64,000 nt of DNA from Mycolicibacterium frederiksbergense (GCF_012223425.1 NZ_CP038799.1:5998249-6062248); one strand, 5' to 3'. Positions 8,914 to 18,421 are shown, counted from the stretch's first letter. Numbers and translations: made by a program. The notes: generated by a model from the sequence alone, not told the origin.

Positions 8914-9318
8914 CTATCGCGCCGCGGTGTAGTGCAGCAGGGTGATGTCGGCCTCGGGGTGCTCGGCGAACACCGGAGACACTGCCATGCCGACCCGCAG
9001 CTGCGCCGCGTCGACGTCGACGAGTTCGGTGGCCAGCCGCGGCCCCTCGTCCCACTGCACCACGCCGAGTAGATGTGGCACCGCATCGGCGAACTGCGGT
9101 GCGACCGGCCGCTGCGCGACGGCGAAGCTGACGAGCGTGCCCGCACCGGAGATCTGGCGCCATTGCAGGTCATCGGCGAGAGTGCCGGGAGCGAGCACCC
9201 GCGGGTAGAAGACATAGGCGTCCAGCGACGGCGAGAACTGGATCCACACCTCGTGACGGCGCAGGCCGTCCCAGAACGGGGCCGAGGTCGGGGTGGGCAA
9301 CGGTACCGGACGCGCCAT
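8914..9318 (-). CDS. DUF35 OB-fold protein lacking zinc-ribbon cysteines
   Basis: A 134-residue protein of the DUF35 (rubredoxin-like zinc ribbon plus OB-fold) family. Such proteins are obligate partners of SCP2-type thiolases, including the Ltp2 aldolase of steroid side-chain degradation. The OB-fold half (LVSFAVAQRPVAPQFA... LLGVVQWDEGPRLATELV) is conserved. The N-terminal ribbon position (EVWIQFSPSLDAYVFYPR) contains no cysteine, and none occurs in the whole protein, so zinc cannot be bound in the usual way. It is 2 bases downstream of the thiolase stop and 9 bases before the double dehydrogenase, so it is almost certainly expressed with both. Confidence 0.82.
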   Translation of the reverse strand: MARPVPLPTPTSAPFWDGLRRHEVWIQFSPSLDAYVFYPRVLAPGTLADDLQWRQISGAGTLVSFAVAQRPVAPQFADAVPHLLGVVQWDEGPRLATELVDVDAAQLRVGMAVSPVFAEHPEADITLLHYTAAR

Positions 9319-9320
9319 GG

Positions 9321-10526
9321 CTAGTCCCCCTCCAGCACGAGTGCTTCTTGTTCGCTGAGCACGCCGCCGTTGCCGGACACGAAAGCGCGGTGACAGTCCG
9401 CGATCTGGGTGGCCTCGGCACGGCCCATCAGTTGCCGGGTCGCGTCGCAGACGTGGTGCATGCCGCCGGCGTTGCCGGGCTGCCCGTAGCCGAGTTGCCC
9501 GCCCGCGGTGTTCATCGGGAAGTCACCGCGGAAGGTCAGGTCATGGTCGGTGACGAATTGCATGCCCTTGCCCTTCTCGCAGAAGCCGGCGTCTTCGAGG
9601 GTGAGCAGCGCGGTGATGGTGTAGCAGTCATAGATCGACACCATGTCCATGTCCGCGGGCGTCGCGCCGGCCATGCCGAACGCGGACGCGGCGACCTTGA
9701 CCATCGGTGTCTGCAGCGGATCGGCGGCGTACACCGGTGACTTGTAGGGCACCCGTTCGCCGAAGCCCTTGATCCACACCGGGCGGTTGCGGCTCTTGCG
9801 CGCGAGGTCGGCATTGGTGACCAGCACCGCCGAACCGCCCATGCAGGGCATCACGATCTCCAGCATGTGCAGCGGCGAGGCGATGATGGGGCTGTCCAGC
9901 ACGTCGGCGATGCTCAGCGGTTTGTCCTTGAACACCGCACCCGGGGTGTGGTTGGCGTTGACCCGTTGGTCGACGACGATCTTGGCCATCGCGGTCTCGT
10001 CGTATCCGTATGCGGCGCCGTACATCTGGGCAACCTGCGCGTACGGCCCGTTCTGGCCGAGATAGCCGTAGGGGATCTCGAACTCGGCCTGCGGTGAGCC
10101 GTAGCGGTAGCTGGACGCGCCGAAGTACAGCGCATCGCCCGGATCGTAGGGGCGCTCGGGCGACATCGGGGTGAGGTAGTTGGCCGGGATGGCGCACAGC
10201 ACCGCCTGGCAGATACCCAGTTCGATGGCCGCCGCGGCCCGCCACACCATGGCCGCACCGGACGCACCGCCGAGGTCGACCAGTTCGGCGTAGTTGACCG
10301 CCAGGCCCAGGTACTCGGCGACGGTGGAGGGGACGAACAGCTGGGATTCCATCACCCCGCACGTCACCAGGCCGTCGACCTGGTCCACCGTCAGCCCGGC
10401 GTCCGCGACCGCGGCGGCGGCCAGCCGTGCCCACTGCTCCAGGATGAACTCCGGCGCCCCGGTCGGTTTCCGCGTCGCGGGCAGCTCGTGGAAACCGACG
10501 ATCGCGGCCTCGCCCCGTAGGCCCAT
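9321..10526 (-). CDS. SCP2/Ltp-type thiolase-fold protein, probable aldolase
   Basis: A 401-residue thiolase-superfamily protein of the non-specific lipid-transfer/Ltp group. In true thiolases the nucleophilic cysteine lies in a CxSG motif; here the matching segment is DLGGASG, with glycine at about residue 87. Thiolysis is therefore unlikely, and a retro-aldol role as in Ltp2 is more plausible. The C-terminal GGQLGYGQPGNAGGMHHVCDA and NGGVLSEQE segments are conserved. The start at 10526 (MGLRGEAAIVGF) is chosen because GGAGGGAGCATCAC precedes it; the 30 extra upstream residues do not look like protein. It is the first gene of the operon, with an operator candidate 36 bp upstream. Confidence 0.83.
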   Translation of the reverse strand: MGLRGEAAIVGFHELPATRKPTGAPEFILEQWARLAAAAVADAGLTVDQVDGLVTCGVMESQLFVPSTVAEYLGLAVNYAELVDLGGASGAAMVWRAAAAIELGICQAVLCAIPANYLTPMSPERPYDPGDALYFGASSYRYGSPQAEFEIPYGYLGQNGPYAQVAQMYGAAYGYDETAMAKIVVDQRVNANHTPGAVFKDKPLSIADVLDSPIIASPLHMLEIVMPCMGGSAVLVTNADLARKSRNRPVWIKGFGERVPYKSPVYAADPLQTPMVKVAASAFGMAGATPADMDMVSIYDCYTITALLTLEDAGFCEKGKGMQFVTDHDLTFRGDFPMNTAGGQLGYGQPGNAGGMHHVCDATRQLMGRAEATQIADCHRAFVSGNGGVLSEQEALVLEGD

Positions 10527-10561
10527 GTGATGCTCCCTCCGATCGGTCTGCCCCACATTAT

Positions 10562-10576
10562 TAGAACGAGATTCTA
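10562..10576. promoter_or_regulatory. KstR-like operator upstream of the thiolase operon
   Basis: TAGAA CGAGA TTCTA is a perfect 5-bp inverted repeat with a 5-bp centre, 36 bp before the thiolase start. It resembles the TnnAAC-nn-GTTnnA family of KstR-type TetR operators. The tetR gene that closes this operon is the obvious candidate binder; KstR itself is the alternative. Confidence 0.55.
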
Positions 10577-10664
10577 GTTTCAATTCGGGCCCGGTTCTCG
10601 GTTCTGTCAACGGCATGGCGGCCGGGGTGCGACGATCCGATGAGCGCTTACCCGGGGGTGCCAG

Positions 10665-12032
10665 ATGCGTACTGCACGACGTTCGATCACGACCCTGCTG
10701 ACGTTGCTGACCGCGGTTCTCATCACGGTCGCCTCGACCCTGACGATGGCCGTCGCCCTCGCCGCGACGGCGCTCATCGTGCCGGGCACCGGGACACCGA
10801 ATGCCAACATCGTCGGCGACTACATGGAGAACGCCCGCGACTACTACATCTCGCCGTTCAACCCTGCATGCACCGAGGCCAACGACTGCGCGCTGCAGGG
10901 CATCGACTACCCCGCGCAGTTCTGGCCGATCCCGCTACCGGGCTGGGGCGGGCTGCAGGGCGCCAAGTGGGATGTGTCCACCGGTGAGGGACTGAGCACA
11001 CTCAACTCCACACTGGTGGACACCCTGGCGCAGAATCCCCCGAACACACCGGTCGTGATCTTCGGCTACTCGCAGGGCGGCAACATCGTCAGCCGGGAGA
11101 AGCGCAACCTGGCCGGACTACCCAAGGACCAGACCTACCTGTCCTTCGTGATGATCGGAAACACCAACCGGCCCAACGGCGGACTCTTCGAACGACTGGC
11201 CTTCCTGGGACACGTACCCATCCTCGACGCCACCTTCGGACTGCCCGCACCGACCGACACCTGCGACCACATCTGCGCCACCGATATCGCGTTCCGCTAT
11301 GACGGAGTCGCCGACTTCCCGCTCTACCCGCTCAACGCACTGGCAGTCCTCAACGCGATCGCCGGATTCTTATACATCCACGGCACCTACCTGGCGCCCA
11401 ACGAGGACAGCGATGTCGGGGAACTGCCCGACGGCTACACACCCGAGGAACTCGCCGAGCAACTCGCGAACGAGGACAACTGGGACGAGCACGGCGACAC
11501 CCGCTACATCACCATCCCGACCAAGACGCTGCCGATCGTGCGACCGTTCCTGGAGTTCGCCGGATTCACCGGGACCGGGTTCATCATCAAGCCGATCGTC
11601 ACGCTGCTGACCCCGGTGCTCGAGGTGTTGATCGAGGCCGGCTACGACCGTTCGCTGAGTTACGGTGTGCCCGCTCCCTTCCGGCTGATTCCGCGGATCA
11701 ACCCGTTCGTGCTGGCCCGCGATGTGGTCGACGCGATCGGCGAGGGCATCCACGATGCGTTCGGGGGCGGTTCGGCGCCGCAGCAGGCGCCCGCGCAGCA
11801 GCAGGCGCCGGTGCGCACGGCGGCCGCGGTCGACGTTGCCGAGCTCACCGAGCCGGCCGCCGACACCGACGTGCTCGAAGACACCGCAACAATCGACGAG
11901 AGCGAAGAGACCGACATGCCCGAGCAGACCGAGGAGATCGAGGAACCGACCCAGCGCGCTCGGCTCACCGAGGCCAGAACCTCGCCCAAGACCGCCAAGT
12001 CCACCACCCGGTCGGTGCGCCAGGCCGCATGA
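10665..12032 (+). CDS. secreted PE-PPE-domain serine hydrolase
   Basis: A 455-residue protein with a signal peptide (positively charged start, hydrophobic to about residue 34) followed by a PE-PPE domain (alpha/beta-hydrolase of the cutinase/esterase type). It carries the nucleophile elbow FGYSQGG (serine near 136). There is no N-terminal PE or PPE helical domain, so export should be Sec-dependent rather than type VII. Two cysteine pairs (NPAC...NDC and DTCDHIC) could form disulfides. The last 80 residues are Gln/Ala- then Glu/Asp/Thr-rich and end in a basic tail, with low complexity. Such enzymes hydrolyse fatty or acyl esters at the cell surface; the substrate here is unknown. It is transcribed alone and converges on hflX. 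Confidence 0.78.
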   Translation: MRTARRSITTLLTLLTAVLITVASTLTMAVALAATALIVPGTGTPNANIVGDYMENARDYYISPFNPACTEANDCALQGIDYPAQFWPIPLPGWGGLQGAKWDVSTGEGLSTLNSTLVDTLAQNPPNTPVVIFGYSQGGNIVSREKRNLAGLPKDQTYLSFVMIGNTNRPNGGLFERLAFLGHVPILDATFGLPAPTDTCDHICATDIAFRYDGVADFPLYPLNALAVLNAIAGFLYIHGTYLAPNEDSDVGELPDGYTPEELAEQLANEDNWDEHGDTRYITIPTKTLPIVRPFLEFAGFTGTGFIIKPIVTLLTPVLEVLIEAGYDRSLSYGVPAPFRLIPRINPFVLARDVVDAIGEGIHDAFGGGSAPQQAPAQQQAPVRTAAAVDVAELTEPAADTDVLEDTATIDESEETDMPEQTEEIEEPTQRARLTEARTSPKTAKSTTRSVRQAA

Positions 12033-12035
12033 GCG

Positions 12036-12100
12036 GCGCGGGTGGGCGCATCGGCCGCGGAATCCGGGGGATCCTTCGACGACGGTGCGCCTACCCGCGC
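12036..12100. terminator. bidirectional hairpin between PE-PPE hydrolase and hflX
   Basis: GCGCGGGTGGGCGCA (12036-12050) and TGCGCCTACCCGCGC (12086-12100) are complementary at 14 of 15 positions across a 35-nt loop. It fills the 70-bp gap between two convergent genes and can form in either transcript, so it probably insulates both. Confidence 0.5.
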
Positions 12101-12102
12101 GA

Positions 12103-13503
12103 CTACCAGTTGCTGAACTCGCGCAGGCTGGCGGCCAGCGGGACCGGCACCCGCGCAGTGATTTTGGTGCCCGTCTCGGTGTGCTCGGTGGTGTCGATCC
12201 GGCCCTCGGTGTGCACCCGGGCGACCAGGTCACCGCGGTCATACGGCAGTGTCACGTCGACGAAGGCGTCGGTGGGTTCGACCAGCTCCACCAGGCGGGC
12301 GCGCAGCTGATCGAGTCCCTCGCCGGTGTGCGCGGACACGAACACCGCATCCGGTAGGGCGCGCCGCAGCTGGGCCAGGGCGAGATCATCGGCGGCGTCG
12401 ATCTTGTTGACCACCAACAGTTCCGGGGCCGGTGAGCCGTCGTGATCGGAGTAGACATCGCGGACCACGTGGCGGACCGCGTTGATCTGCGCCAGCGGGG
12501 TGGCATCGGAGCCGTCGACCACATGCACCAGCAGATCGGCGTCGACGACCTCCTCCAGCGTGGAACGGAACGCCTCCACCAGCTGGGTGGGCAGGTGCCG
12601 GACGAAGCCGACGGTGTCGGTCAGCACGAAGGGCCGGCCGTCGTCGAGTTCTCCGCGACGGGTGGTCGGCTCCAGGGTGGCGAACAGGGCGTTTTCCACC
12701 AGCACCCCGGCGCCGGTCAGCGCGTTGAGCAGACTGGACTTTCCGGCGTTGGTGTAACCGACGATCGCGACCGCGGGCAGATCGGCGGCCCGGCGCTTAC
12801 CGCGCTGGGTGTCGCGGATCTTCTTCATGTCCTTGATCTCGCGGCGCAGCTTCGACATACGCTCGCGGATGCGGCGACGGTCGGTTTCGATCTTCGTCTC
12901 ACCCGGTCCGCGGGTGCCCACACCGCCGCTGCTGCCACCGGCGCCACCGCCCTGGCGGGACATGGATTCACCCCAACCGCGCAGTCGCGGCAACATGTAC
13001 TCCATCTGGGCCAGCGACACCTGCGCCTTGCCCTCGGCGGAGGTGGCGTGCTGGGCGAAGATGTCGAGAATCAGCGCGGTCCGGTCGATGACCTTGACCT
13101 TGACGACCTTCTCCAACGAGTTGAGCTGGGCGGGGCTGAGCTCGCCGTCGCAGATGACGGTGTCTGCGCCGGTGGCGGTGACGATATCGCGCAGTTCGAT
13201 GGCCTTGCCGGAGCCGATGTAGGTCGACGCGTCGGGTTTGTCGCGGCGCTGCACGAGGCCTTCGAGGACCTCCGAGCCCGCGGTCTCGGCCAGCGCGGCC
13301 AGCTCGGCCATGCTGGCGTCGACATCGGCCGCGGTGCCCTCGGTCCAGACGCCGACCAGTACCACCCGCTCCAGGCGCAGCTGTCGGTATTCGACCTCGG
13401 TGATGTCGGTGAGTTCGGTGGAGAGCCCGGCCACGCGGCGCAATGCCGCGCGGTCCTCGAGGGCCAGTTCGCCGGTGCTGGGAATGTAATCGGGTTCAGT
13501 CAT
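12103..13503 (-). CDS. hflX: GTPase HflX
   Basis: Ribosome-associated GTPase of 466 residues that splits stalled 70S ribosomes. The HflX N-terminal domain (GLVQRRDKPDASTYIGSGKA...ALILDIFAQHA) is followed by the glycine-rich linker (GGGAGGSSGGVGTRGPGE) and the G domain with P-loop GYTNAGKS, G3 DTVGFVRHLP and G4 NKID. In mycobacteria it contributes to hypoxia survival and macrolide-type tolerance. It is the last gene of the run DMT transporter, LigB-like protein, miaA, dapF, hflX. The ATG at 13503 (MTEPDYIP) has GAAAGAAC upstream; a GTG at 13539 that overlaps the dapF stop by 4 bp is the alternative and would add 12 residues. Confidence 0.93.
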   Translation of the reverse strand: MTEPDYIPSTGELALEDRAALRRVAGLSTELTDITEVEYRQLRLERVVLVGVWTEGTAADVDASMAELAALAETAGSEVLEGLVQRRDKPDASTYIGSGKAIELRDIVTATGADTVICDGELSPAQLNSLEKVVKVKVIDRTALILDIFAQHATSAEGKAQVSLAQMEYMLPRLRGWGESMSRQGGGAGGSSGGVGTRGPGETKIETDRRRIRERMSKLRREIKDMKKIRDTQRGKRRAADLPAVAIVGYTNAGKSSLLNALTGAGVLVENALFATLEPTTRRGELDDGRPFVLTDTVGFVRHLPTQLVEAFRSTLEEVVDADLLVHVVDGSDATPLAQINAVRHVVRDVYSDHDGSPAPELLVVNKIDAADDLALAQLRRALPDAVFVSAHTGEGLDQLRARLVELVEPTDAFVDVTLPYDRGDLVARVHTEGRIDTTEHTETGTKITARVPVPLAASLREFSNW

Positions 13504-13535
13504 ATGTTCTTTCGATGGTGGCACGGTGGCCGGGG

Positions 13536-14384
13536 TCACGCACCTGAATATTCACCGTGCGCGACGAGCACCGACGGGCCGCGCAGGTAGCTGGTCGCCT
13601 CGGTGATGGAGACGGTGACCACACCGCCGGGGATGCGGACCGCCAGGGAGCCGGTTTCCTGCCCCAGATGGTTCAGCGCCGCCAGCGCAGCGGCCACGGT
13701 TCCTGTTCCGCAGGAACGGGTTTCGCCGACTCCGCGTTCGTGCACGCGCATGTCCACCGAGCCCTGCGTCGGTGTCGTCAGGATTTCCACGTTGACCCCG
13801 TCGGGGAACTGGGAGGTGTCGAAGGACACCGGTGCGCCGACATCGAGGGCGGCCAACTCGGCCGTGTCGAGGTTCGTGACACACGCCAGGTGTGGATTGC
13901 CGACATCGACTCCCAGACCGGTGAAGCGCTGTCCGCCGACCACGGCCGTTCCGGTGCCCAACCGGTTGGCCTTGCCCATATCGACGGTCACCTCGGCGTG
14001 CGTGGGGCTGAACTGCTCGATCACCACCGGTCGTGCACCGGCCAGCGAGCCGACCACGAACTCGTCGCGGGTCTCCAGCCCGGCCGCGCGCAGGTAGTGC
14101 GCGAAGACCCGCACCCCGTTACCGCACATCTGGGCGATGGAACCGTCGGCATTGCGGTAATCCATATACCAGTCCTGGGCCGACACCCCGTCGGGCAGCG
14201 TCTCGAACACCCCGGCGGCGGCCGCGGCACCGGCCGTCGTCACCCGCAGCACACCATCGGCGCCCAGCCCGCGGCGCCGATCACACAGCGCGGCCACCAT
14301 GTCTGGGGTCAGCGCGAGCCCGGCGTCCAGGTCGGGCAGCACAACGAAGTCGTTCTGCGTGCCGTGACCCTTCGCGAACCTCAT
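13536..14384 (-). CDS. dapF: diaminopimelate epimerase
   Basis: A 282-residue PLP-independent epimerase converting LL-diaminopimelate to meso-diaminopimelate, used for lysine and for peptidoglycan cross-links. Both catalytic cysteines are present, in MCGNGVRVF and in [10 protein letters not shown], at the usual spacing. The ATG overlaps the miaA stop by 4 bp, so the two are translationally coupled. dapB (54437) and dapA (41278) are elsewhere in the window, as is normal for mycobacteria. Confidence 0.96.
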   Translation of the reverse strand: MRFAKGHGTQNDFVVLPDLDAGLALTPDMVAALCDRRRGLGADGVLRVTTAGAAAAAGVFETLPDGVSAQDWYMDYRNADGSIAQMCGNGVRVFAHYLRAAGLETRDEFVVGSLAGARPVVIEQFSPTHAEVTVDMGKANRLGTGTAVVGGQRFTGLGVDVGNPHLACVTNLDTAELAALDVGAPVSFDTSQFPDGVNVEILTTPTQGSVDMRVHERGVGETRSCGTGTVAAALAALNHLGQETGSLAVRIPGGVVTVSITEATSYLRGPSVLVAHGEYSGA

Positions 14385-15322
14385 TTGTCCAGGATACGCA
14401 GCGCCGCAGCGGCCAGGTCCGGCGCCGAACCGTCGAGCCAGTTCACCCGGTGATCGCGGCGGAACCAGGACCGCTGCCTGCGCACATAGCGGCGGGTACC
14501 CACGAAGGTGGGTTCTCGTGCGGCGGAGCCGTCGCCCAGGGCGTCCAGGTCGGCCAGCACCTGCGCGTAACCGAGGGCCCGCGACGCCGTCACCCCGGCC
14601 CGCAGGCCACGCTCGATCAGGCCGGTCACCTCGGCGACCAGACCTTCGGCGAACATCGTGTCGGTGCGCTGCCGCAGCCGCTCATCCAGAATGCTTGTGT
14701 CCCAGTCCAACCCGAGGATCACCGTGCCCCAGCGCGGGGTTCCGATGCGGGGTGCCGACGCCGCGAACGGTTTGCCGGTGAGTTCGACCACCTCGAGGGC
14801 ACGCACGATGCGGCGTCCGTCGGTGTCCAGGATGGCGGCTCCGGCCGCCGGATCGACCCGGGTCAGCTCGGTGTGCAGCGCGGCCACCCCGACCTCGGCG
14901 AGGCGGGCCTCCCAGCGGGCCCGGACCGTCGGGTCGGTGGCCGGGAACGACCACTGGTCCAGCAGGGACTGGATGTAGAGCATGGACCCGCCGACGATCA
15001 CCGGCACCGCGCCGCGGGACATGATCGCCTCGATATCGGCCGCCGCGTTCTCCTGGTACCGCGCGACCGAGGCGTTCTCGGTGACGTCGAGGACGTCGAG
15101 CTGGTGGTGCACGATGCCGCGGCGCTGCTCGGGCGGCAGTTTGGCGGTGCCGATGTCCATCCCGCGGTAGAACTGCATCGCGTCGGCGTTCACGATCTCG
15201 CCGCCGAGCCGCTCGGCCAGGGCCAGCCCGAGTGCGGACTTGCCGGTCCCGGTCGGCCCGATGACGGCGACGGGCCGGATGTCGGGGCGAGCGGAGCGAC
15301 GGGGGTGCAGGGTGCCGCTCAC
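14381..15322 (-). CDS. miaA: tRNA dimethylallyltransferase
   Basis: A 313-residue enzyme that transfers dimethylallyl from DMAPP to A37 of tRNAs reading UNN codons, the first step towards ms2i6A. The P-loop [16 protein letters not shown] and the [16 protein letters not shown] segment are diagnostic, and [15 protein letters not shown] lies near the C terminus. The GTG start overlaps the preceding stop by 4 bp and its own stop overlaps dapF by 4 bp. The next enzyme of the pathway, MiaB, is encoded at 19008-20528. Confidence 0.95.
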   Translation of the reverse strand: MSGTLHPRRSARPDIRPVAVIGPTGTGKSALGLALAERLGGEIVNADAMQFYRGMDIGTAKLPPEQRRGIVHHQLDVLDVTENASVARYQENAAADIEAIMSRGAVPVIVGGSMLYIQSLLDQWSFPATDPTVRARWEARLAEVGVAALHTELTRVDPAAGAAILDTDGRRIVRALEVVELTGKPFAASAPRIGTPRWGTVILGLDWDTSILDERLRQRTDTMFAEGLVAEVTGLIERGLRAGVTASRALGYAQVLADLDALGDGSAAREPTFVGTRRYVRRQRSWFRRDHRVNWLDGSAPDLAAAALRILDK

Positions 15323-15999
15323 GGGAGCCAGGTGCCCACGAAATAGCCGACGCCGAACGGTGCCCCGCGGTAGAGCTCGCGGGCGCGGACGGGCTGCCGG
15401 CCGGTGAGTCCGGCCAGCACCTCATAGGCGCTCTGCCCCACCGCGCCTCCCGCGCACCTGATCACCGTGTCGGCGTCACCGGCCGCCAGCGCGTCATCCA
15501 GCGCCGCCTGGGCGGACACCGAATCCGGCTCGAAACCGCCCGGTGCGGACTCGGTCAGGGTGTTGGCGCCGTCGGCGACCACCAGCACGCCGATCGGGTC
15601 CGGGGATTCTTGAAGCTCGCTGCGCAGCGTCACGCCGCGGTGCACGGCCGCCTCGCCGACGTCGGCGTGGACCCGCACCTCGGCCAGGCAGCCGGCGTTC
15701 ACCTGCGCACGCACCCAGCCGGCGATCAGCGCGGCCAGCGGAAGCTCGGTCACCGGGCCGTCGGCCTGCGGACCCAGCGAGACCCGGATATCGGCGCCGT
15801 AACCGGCAAAGGTCCCCTTCGCGGACGCTGGGATGACCTGATCGGTACCACCCGCGCCGATGACGATCCAGCGCCCCGGCAGTGCGGCGGCCGCCGTCAG
15901 CACCGCGGCACGCAGGTCGGCCACTTCGGCCGCCGCGGCACCGGCGAGTTCGGGCACCAGCACCGGCGCCGAGGGGATCAGAGCAATGGCCGCCAACAC
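15319..15999 (-). CDS. LigB-like conserved protein (Rv2728c-type)
   Basis: A 226-residue alanine-rich conserved mycobacterial protein, equivalent by position to Rv2728c. The fold resembles class III extradiol dioxygenases ([13 protein letters not shown] near the start, [12 protein letters not shown] in the middle). The histidine-rich metal site of active LigB enzymes is not evident, so activity is doubtful. It starts with GTG at 15999 and lies 4 bases downstream of the transporter stop in the miaA-dapF-hflX operon. Function unknown. Confidence 0.7.
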   Translation of the reverse strand: MLAAIALIPSAPVLVPELAGAAAAEVADLRAAVLTAAAALPGRWIVIGAGGTDQVIPASAKGTFAGYGADIRVSLGPQADGPVTELPLAALIAGWVRAQVNAGCLAEVRVHADVGEAAVHRGVTLRSELQESPDPIGVLVVADGANTLTESAPGGFEPDSVSAQAALDDALAAGDADTVIRCAGGAVGQSAYEVLAGLTGRQPVRARELYRGAPFGVGYFVGTWLP

Positions 16000-16003
16000 G
16001 CCA

Positions 16004-16891
16004 TCACGCTATCGCCTTACCGGTGTCGGGCTGATCGGCCCAGCCTGCCTCCCCGCGGGCCAGCGCCGCGGTCGCGACCATCATCACCGCAACCGCCGCG
16101 ATCAGGGTGATCCAGCCGGCCTCACCGGGGCGCAGGCTTTCACCGAGGACCACGACGCCCAGCACCGAGGCCACCACCGGTTCGGTCACCGTCATCGTCG
16201 GCAGCGAGGCCGTGATCGACCCGGCCCGGAAGGCGGCCTGCTGATAGGCGGTGCCCGCCACCGCCACCACAGCCCAGGCGTAGAGCTCCGGGGTGCGCAG
16301 CAGTTCCCACACACCGTCGCCGATCCGGTCGACCACGCCCTTGGTGAGGATCGCGAAAAGTCCCCAGAGCGCGCCCGATACGCACGCCAGCAGCATCGCG
16401 CTGATCTTGCGACCGGACCAGATCCGCGCACCGACGATGCACAGCACCAGCAGCGGCCCGAGCACCGCACCGACGGCCAGCCAGGTCTCGGTGTCGGCCC
16501 GCGAATGCCCGGCCGTCGGGTTACCGACGGTGACGATCACCACCACCGATGCCGCCAGCAGCACCGCCCAGGTCCATTGGAATCTGCTCACCCGGTGATG
16601 GGTGGCGCGGGCGTTCAGCGGCAGCGCGAACAGCAGCGAGGTCACCAGCAAGGCCTGCACCAGCAGCACCGAACCCAGTCCCAGCGCGGCCGCCTGCAGA
16701 CCGAACCCGACCGCCGAGACCAGGCTGCCGACCCACCAGACGCGGTCCTTGAGCAACCGCAGGAACAGCTGGAGATGGCTGACCTGCTCGTCGGTGACCT
16801 CATGCGCGGAACGCTGGTGGATGACATCGCCGATGGCGATGAACAGCGCAGCGCCCAGAGCCAGCAGTGCGGCGATATCCGCCTTGTCCAA
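16004..16891 (-). CDS. DMT-superfamily membrane transporter (Rv2729c-type), TTG start
   Basis: A 295-residue integral membrane protein with about nine to ten hydrophobic helices in the drug/metabolite transporter pattern (EamA-like). The second half repeats the layout of the first (LGSVLLVQALLVTSLLFALP; later SITASLPTMTVTEPVVASVLGVVVLGE, a typical DMT signature). The start codon is TTG at 16891: GGGAGG lies 6 bases upstream, and the protein begins MDKADIAALLAL, which fits the first helix. It heads the minus-strand operon leading to hflX. Substrate unknown. Confidence 0.78.
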   Translation of the reverse strand: MDKADIAALLALGAALFIAIGDVIHQRSAHEVTDEQVSHLQLFLRLLKDRVWWVGSLVSAVGFGLQAAALGLGSVLLVQALLVTSLLFALPLNARATHHRVSRFQWTWAVLLAASVVVIVTVGNPTAGHSRADTETWLAVGAVLGPLLVLCIVGARIWSGRKISAMLLACVSGALWGLFAILTKGVVDRIGDGVWELLRTPELYAWAVVAVAGTAYQQAAFRAGSITASLPTMTVTEPVVASVLGVVVLGESLRPGEAGWITLIAAVAVMMVATAALARGEAGWADQPDTGKAIA

Positions 16892-17053
16892 CGGGGGCCT
16901 CCCAACCGGTCAGGGCACTGAGGGTGCCGGTAAACACGTGCCGATCGCAACCGCGGTTCGACCCGACCTGCTTGAATAGCCATCGGAAGCTATCGGCGCC
17001 GCGTCGCGCGGCAGGTGCGTGGGTCAGACCACGCGGAGTGCGAGGGAATGAAC

Positions 17054-18421
17054 ATGACGACCAACGACTCAGGTTCCGGCGAGACCACCGGGGAATCGGC
17101 AGCTGCGGCCCCGGCCCCCAAACCCACGCCCAGGCCGGGTCCGCGCCCGACCCCGCACCCCCGCCCGGCCGCAGCCGTGGCCGCCACGCCCGTCGTCCCG
17201 GCACCTGCCTCGGTGGACCCGCACCGGTTCGGCCGCGTCGAAGAGGACGGCACCGTCGTCCTGATCACCGCCGCCGGGGAACGCGTCATCGGCTCCTGGC
17301 AGGCCGGCGAGCCCGAGGCCGCCTTCGCCCACTTCGGCCGCCGCTACGACGATCTGCACACCGAGGTCGCCCTGCTGGAGACCCGGCTGGCCTCCGGCAC
17401 CGGCGACGCCCGCAAGATCAAATCAGCCGCATCCGCACTGCTGGAGACCCTGCCGACCGCCGCGGTGCTCGGTGACGTCGACGCCGTCGAACAGCGCCTG
17501 AAGTCCATTCTCGAACACGCCGACGGGGCGGCCGCCGAGGAACGGGCACGCCGCGATGAGCACCGCGCCGCCCAGACCGCCCGCAAGGAGGCGCTGGCCG
17601 CCGAGGCCGAGGAGATCGCCAACGCCAGCGGCCAGTGGAAGTCCGCCGGTGACCGGCTGCGCGCCATCCTCGACGAGTGGCGCACCATCACCGGTCTGGA
17701 CCGCAAGACCGACGATGCGCTGTGGAAGCGGTACTCGGCGGCCCGGGAGACGTTCAACCGGCGCCGGGGTTCACATTTTGCCGAGCTGGACCGCGAACGC
17801 GTCGGTGCCAGACAGGCCAAGGAGGCCCTCTGCGAGAAGGCCGAGAAGCTCAGCGATTCCACCGATTGGGCGGGCACCGCGGCGACCTTCCGGGATCTGC
17901 TCGCGCAGTGGAAGGCCGCCGGCCGGGCCGCCAAGGACGTCGACGACGCACTGTGGGCGCGCTTCAAGGCCGCCCAGGACACCTTCTTCGAGGCCCGCAA
18001 CGCCATCAATGCCGAACGCGACGCCGAGTTCGGCGCCAACGCGGTCGCCAAGGAGAAGCTGCTGGCCGAGGCCGAACGCATCGATGTCTCGGACCCCAAG
18101 GCCGCGCAGGCCGCGCTGCGGACCATCGGTGACAAGTGGGACGCGATCGGCAAGGTGCCGCGCGAGAAGTCGGCCGATCTGGAGCGCCGGCTGCGCGCGG
18201 TCGAGAAGAAGGTCCGCGACGCCGGGGCCACCGACCACACCGACACCGAGGCGCAGGCACGGGCCGACCAGTTCCGGGAGCGCGCCGAGCAGTTCGAACG
18301 CCAGGCGGAGAAGGCCGAAGCGGCAGGCAAGGCCAAGGACGCGGAGAAGGCGCGGGCCAGCGCCGCCCAGTGGCGGGAATGGGCGGAGACCGCTGCGGAA
18401 GCGGTCACCAAGAAGCGTTAG
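17054..18421 (+). CDS. DUF349-repeat coiled-coil protein (Rv2731-type)
   Basis: A 455-residue cytoplasmic protein with a Pro/Ala-rich N terminus ([17 protein letters not shown]) and then several DUF349 units of about 70 residues. Each has the WK.AG or WR.I motif ([52 protein letters not shown]) in a long charged helix. It ends in a [10 protein letters not shown] coiled coil. The homologue Rv2731 is a conserved mycobacterial protein without a known role. The ATG at 17054 is preferred (GAGGGA six bases upstream) over the ATG at 17048. Its stop overlaps the convergent gene's stop by 4 bp (TTAG). Confidence 0.75.
   Translation: MTTNDSGSGETTGESAAAAPAPKPTPRPGPRPTPHPRPAAAVAATPVVPAPASVDPHRFGRVEEDGTVVLITAAGERVIGSWQAGEPEAAFAHFGRRYDDLHTEVALLETRLASGTGDARKIKSAASALLETLPTAAVLGDVDAVEQRLKSILEHADGAAAEERARRDEHRAAQTARKEALAAEAEEIANASGQWKSAGDRLRAILDEWRTITGLDRKTDDALWKRYSAARETFNRRRGSHFAELDRERVGARQAKEALCEKAEKLSDSTDWAGTAATFRDLLAQWKAAGRAAKDVDDALWARFKAAQDTFFEARNAINAERDAEFGANAVAKEKLLAEAERIDVSDPKAAQAALRTIGDKWDAIGKVPREKSADLERRLRAVEKKVRDAGATDHTDTEAQARADQFRERAEQFERQAEKAEAAGKAKDAEKARASAAQWREWAETAAEAVTKKR

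Noticed and set aside
11761-12032. Gln/Glu/Thr-rich repeats at the end of the PE-PPE hydrolase as a possible CRISPR or tandem repeat
   Set aside because: They are irregular codon runs, not repeated units with spacers. No CRISPR-like arrays were found in the window.
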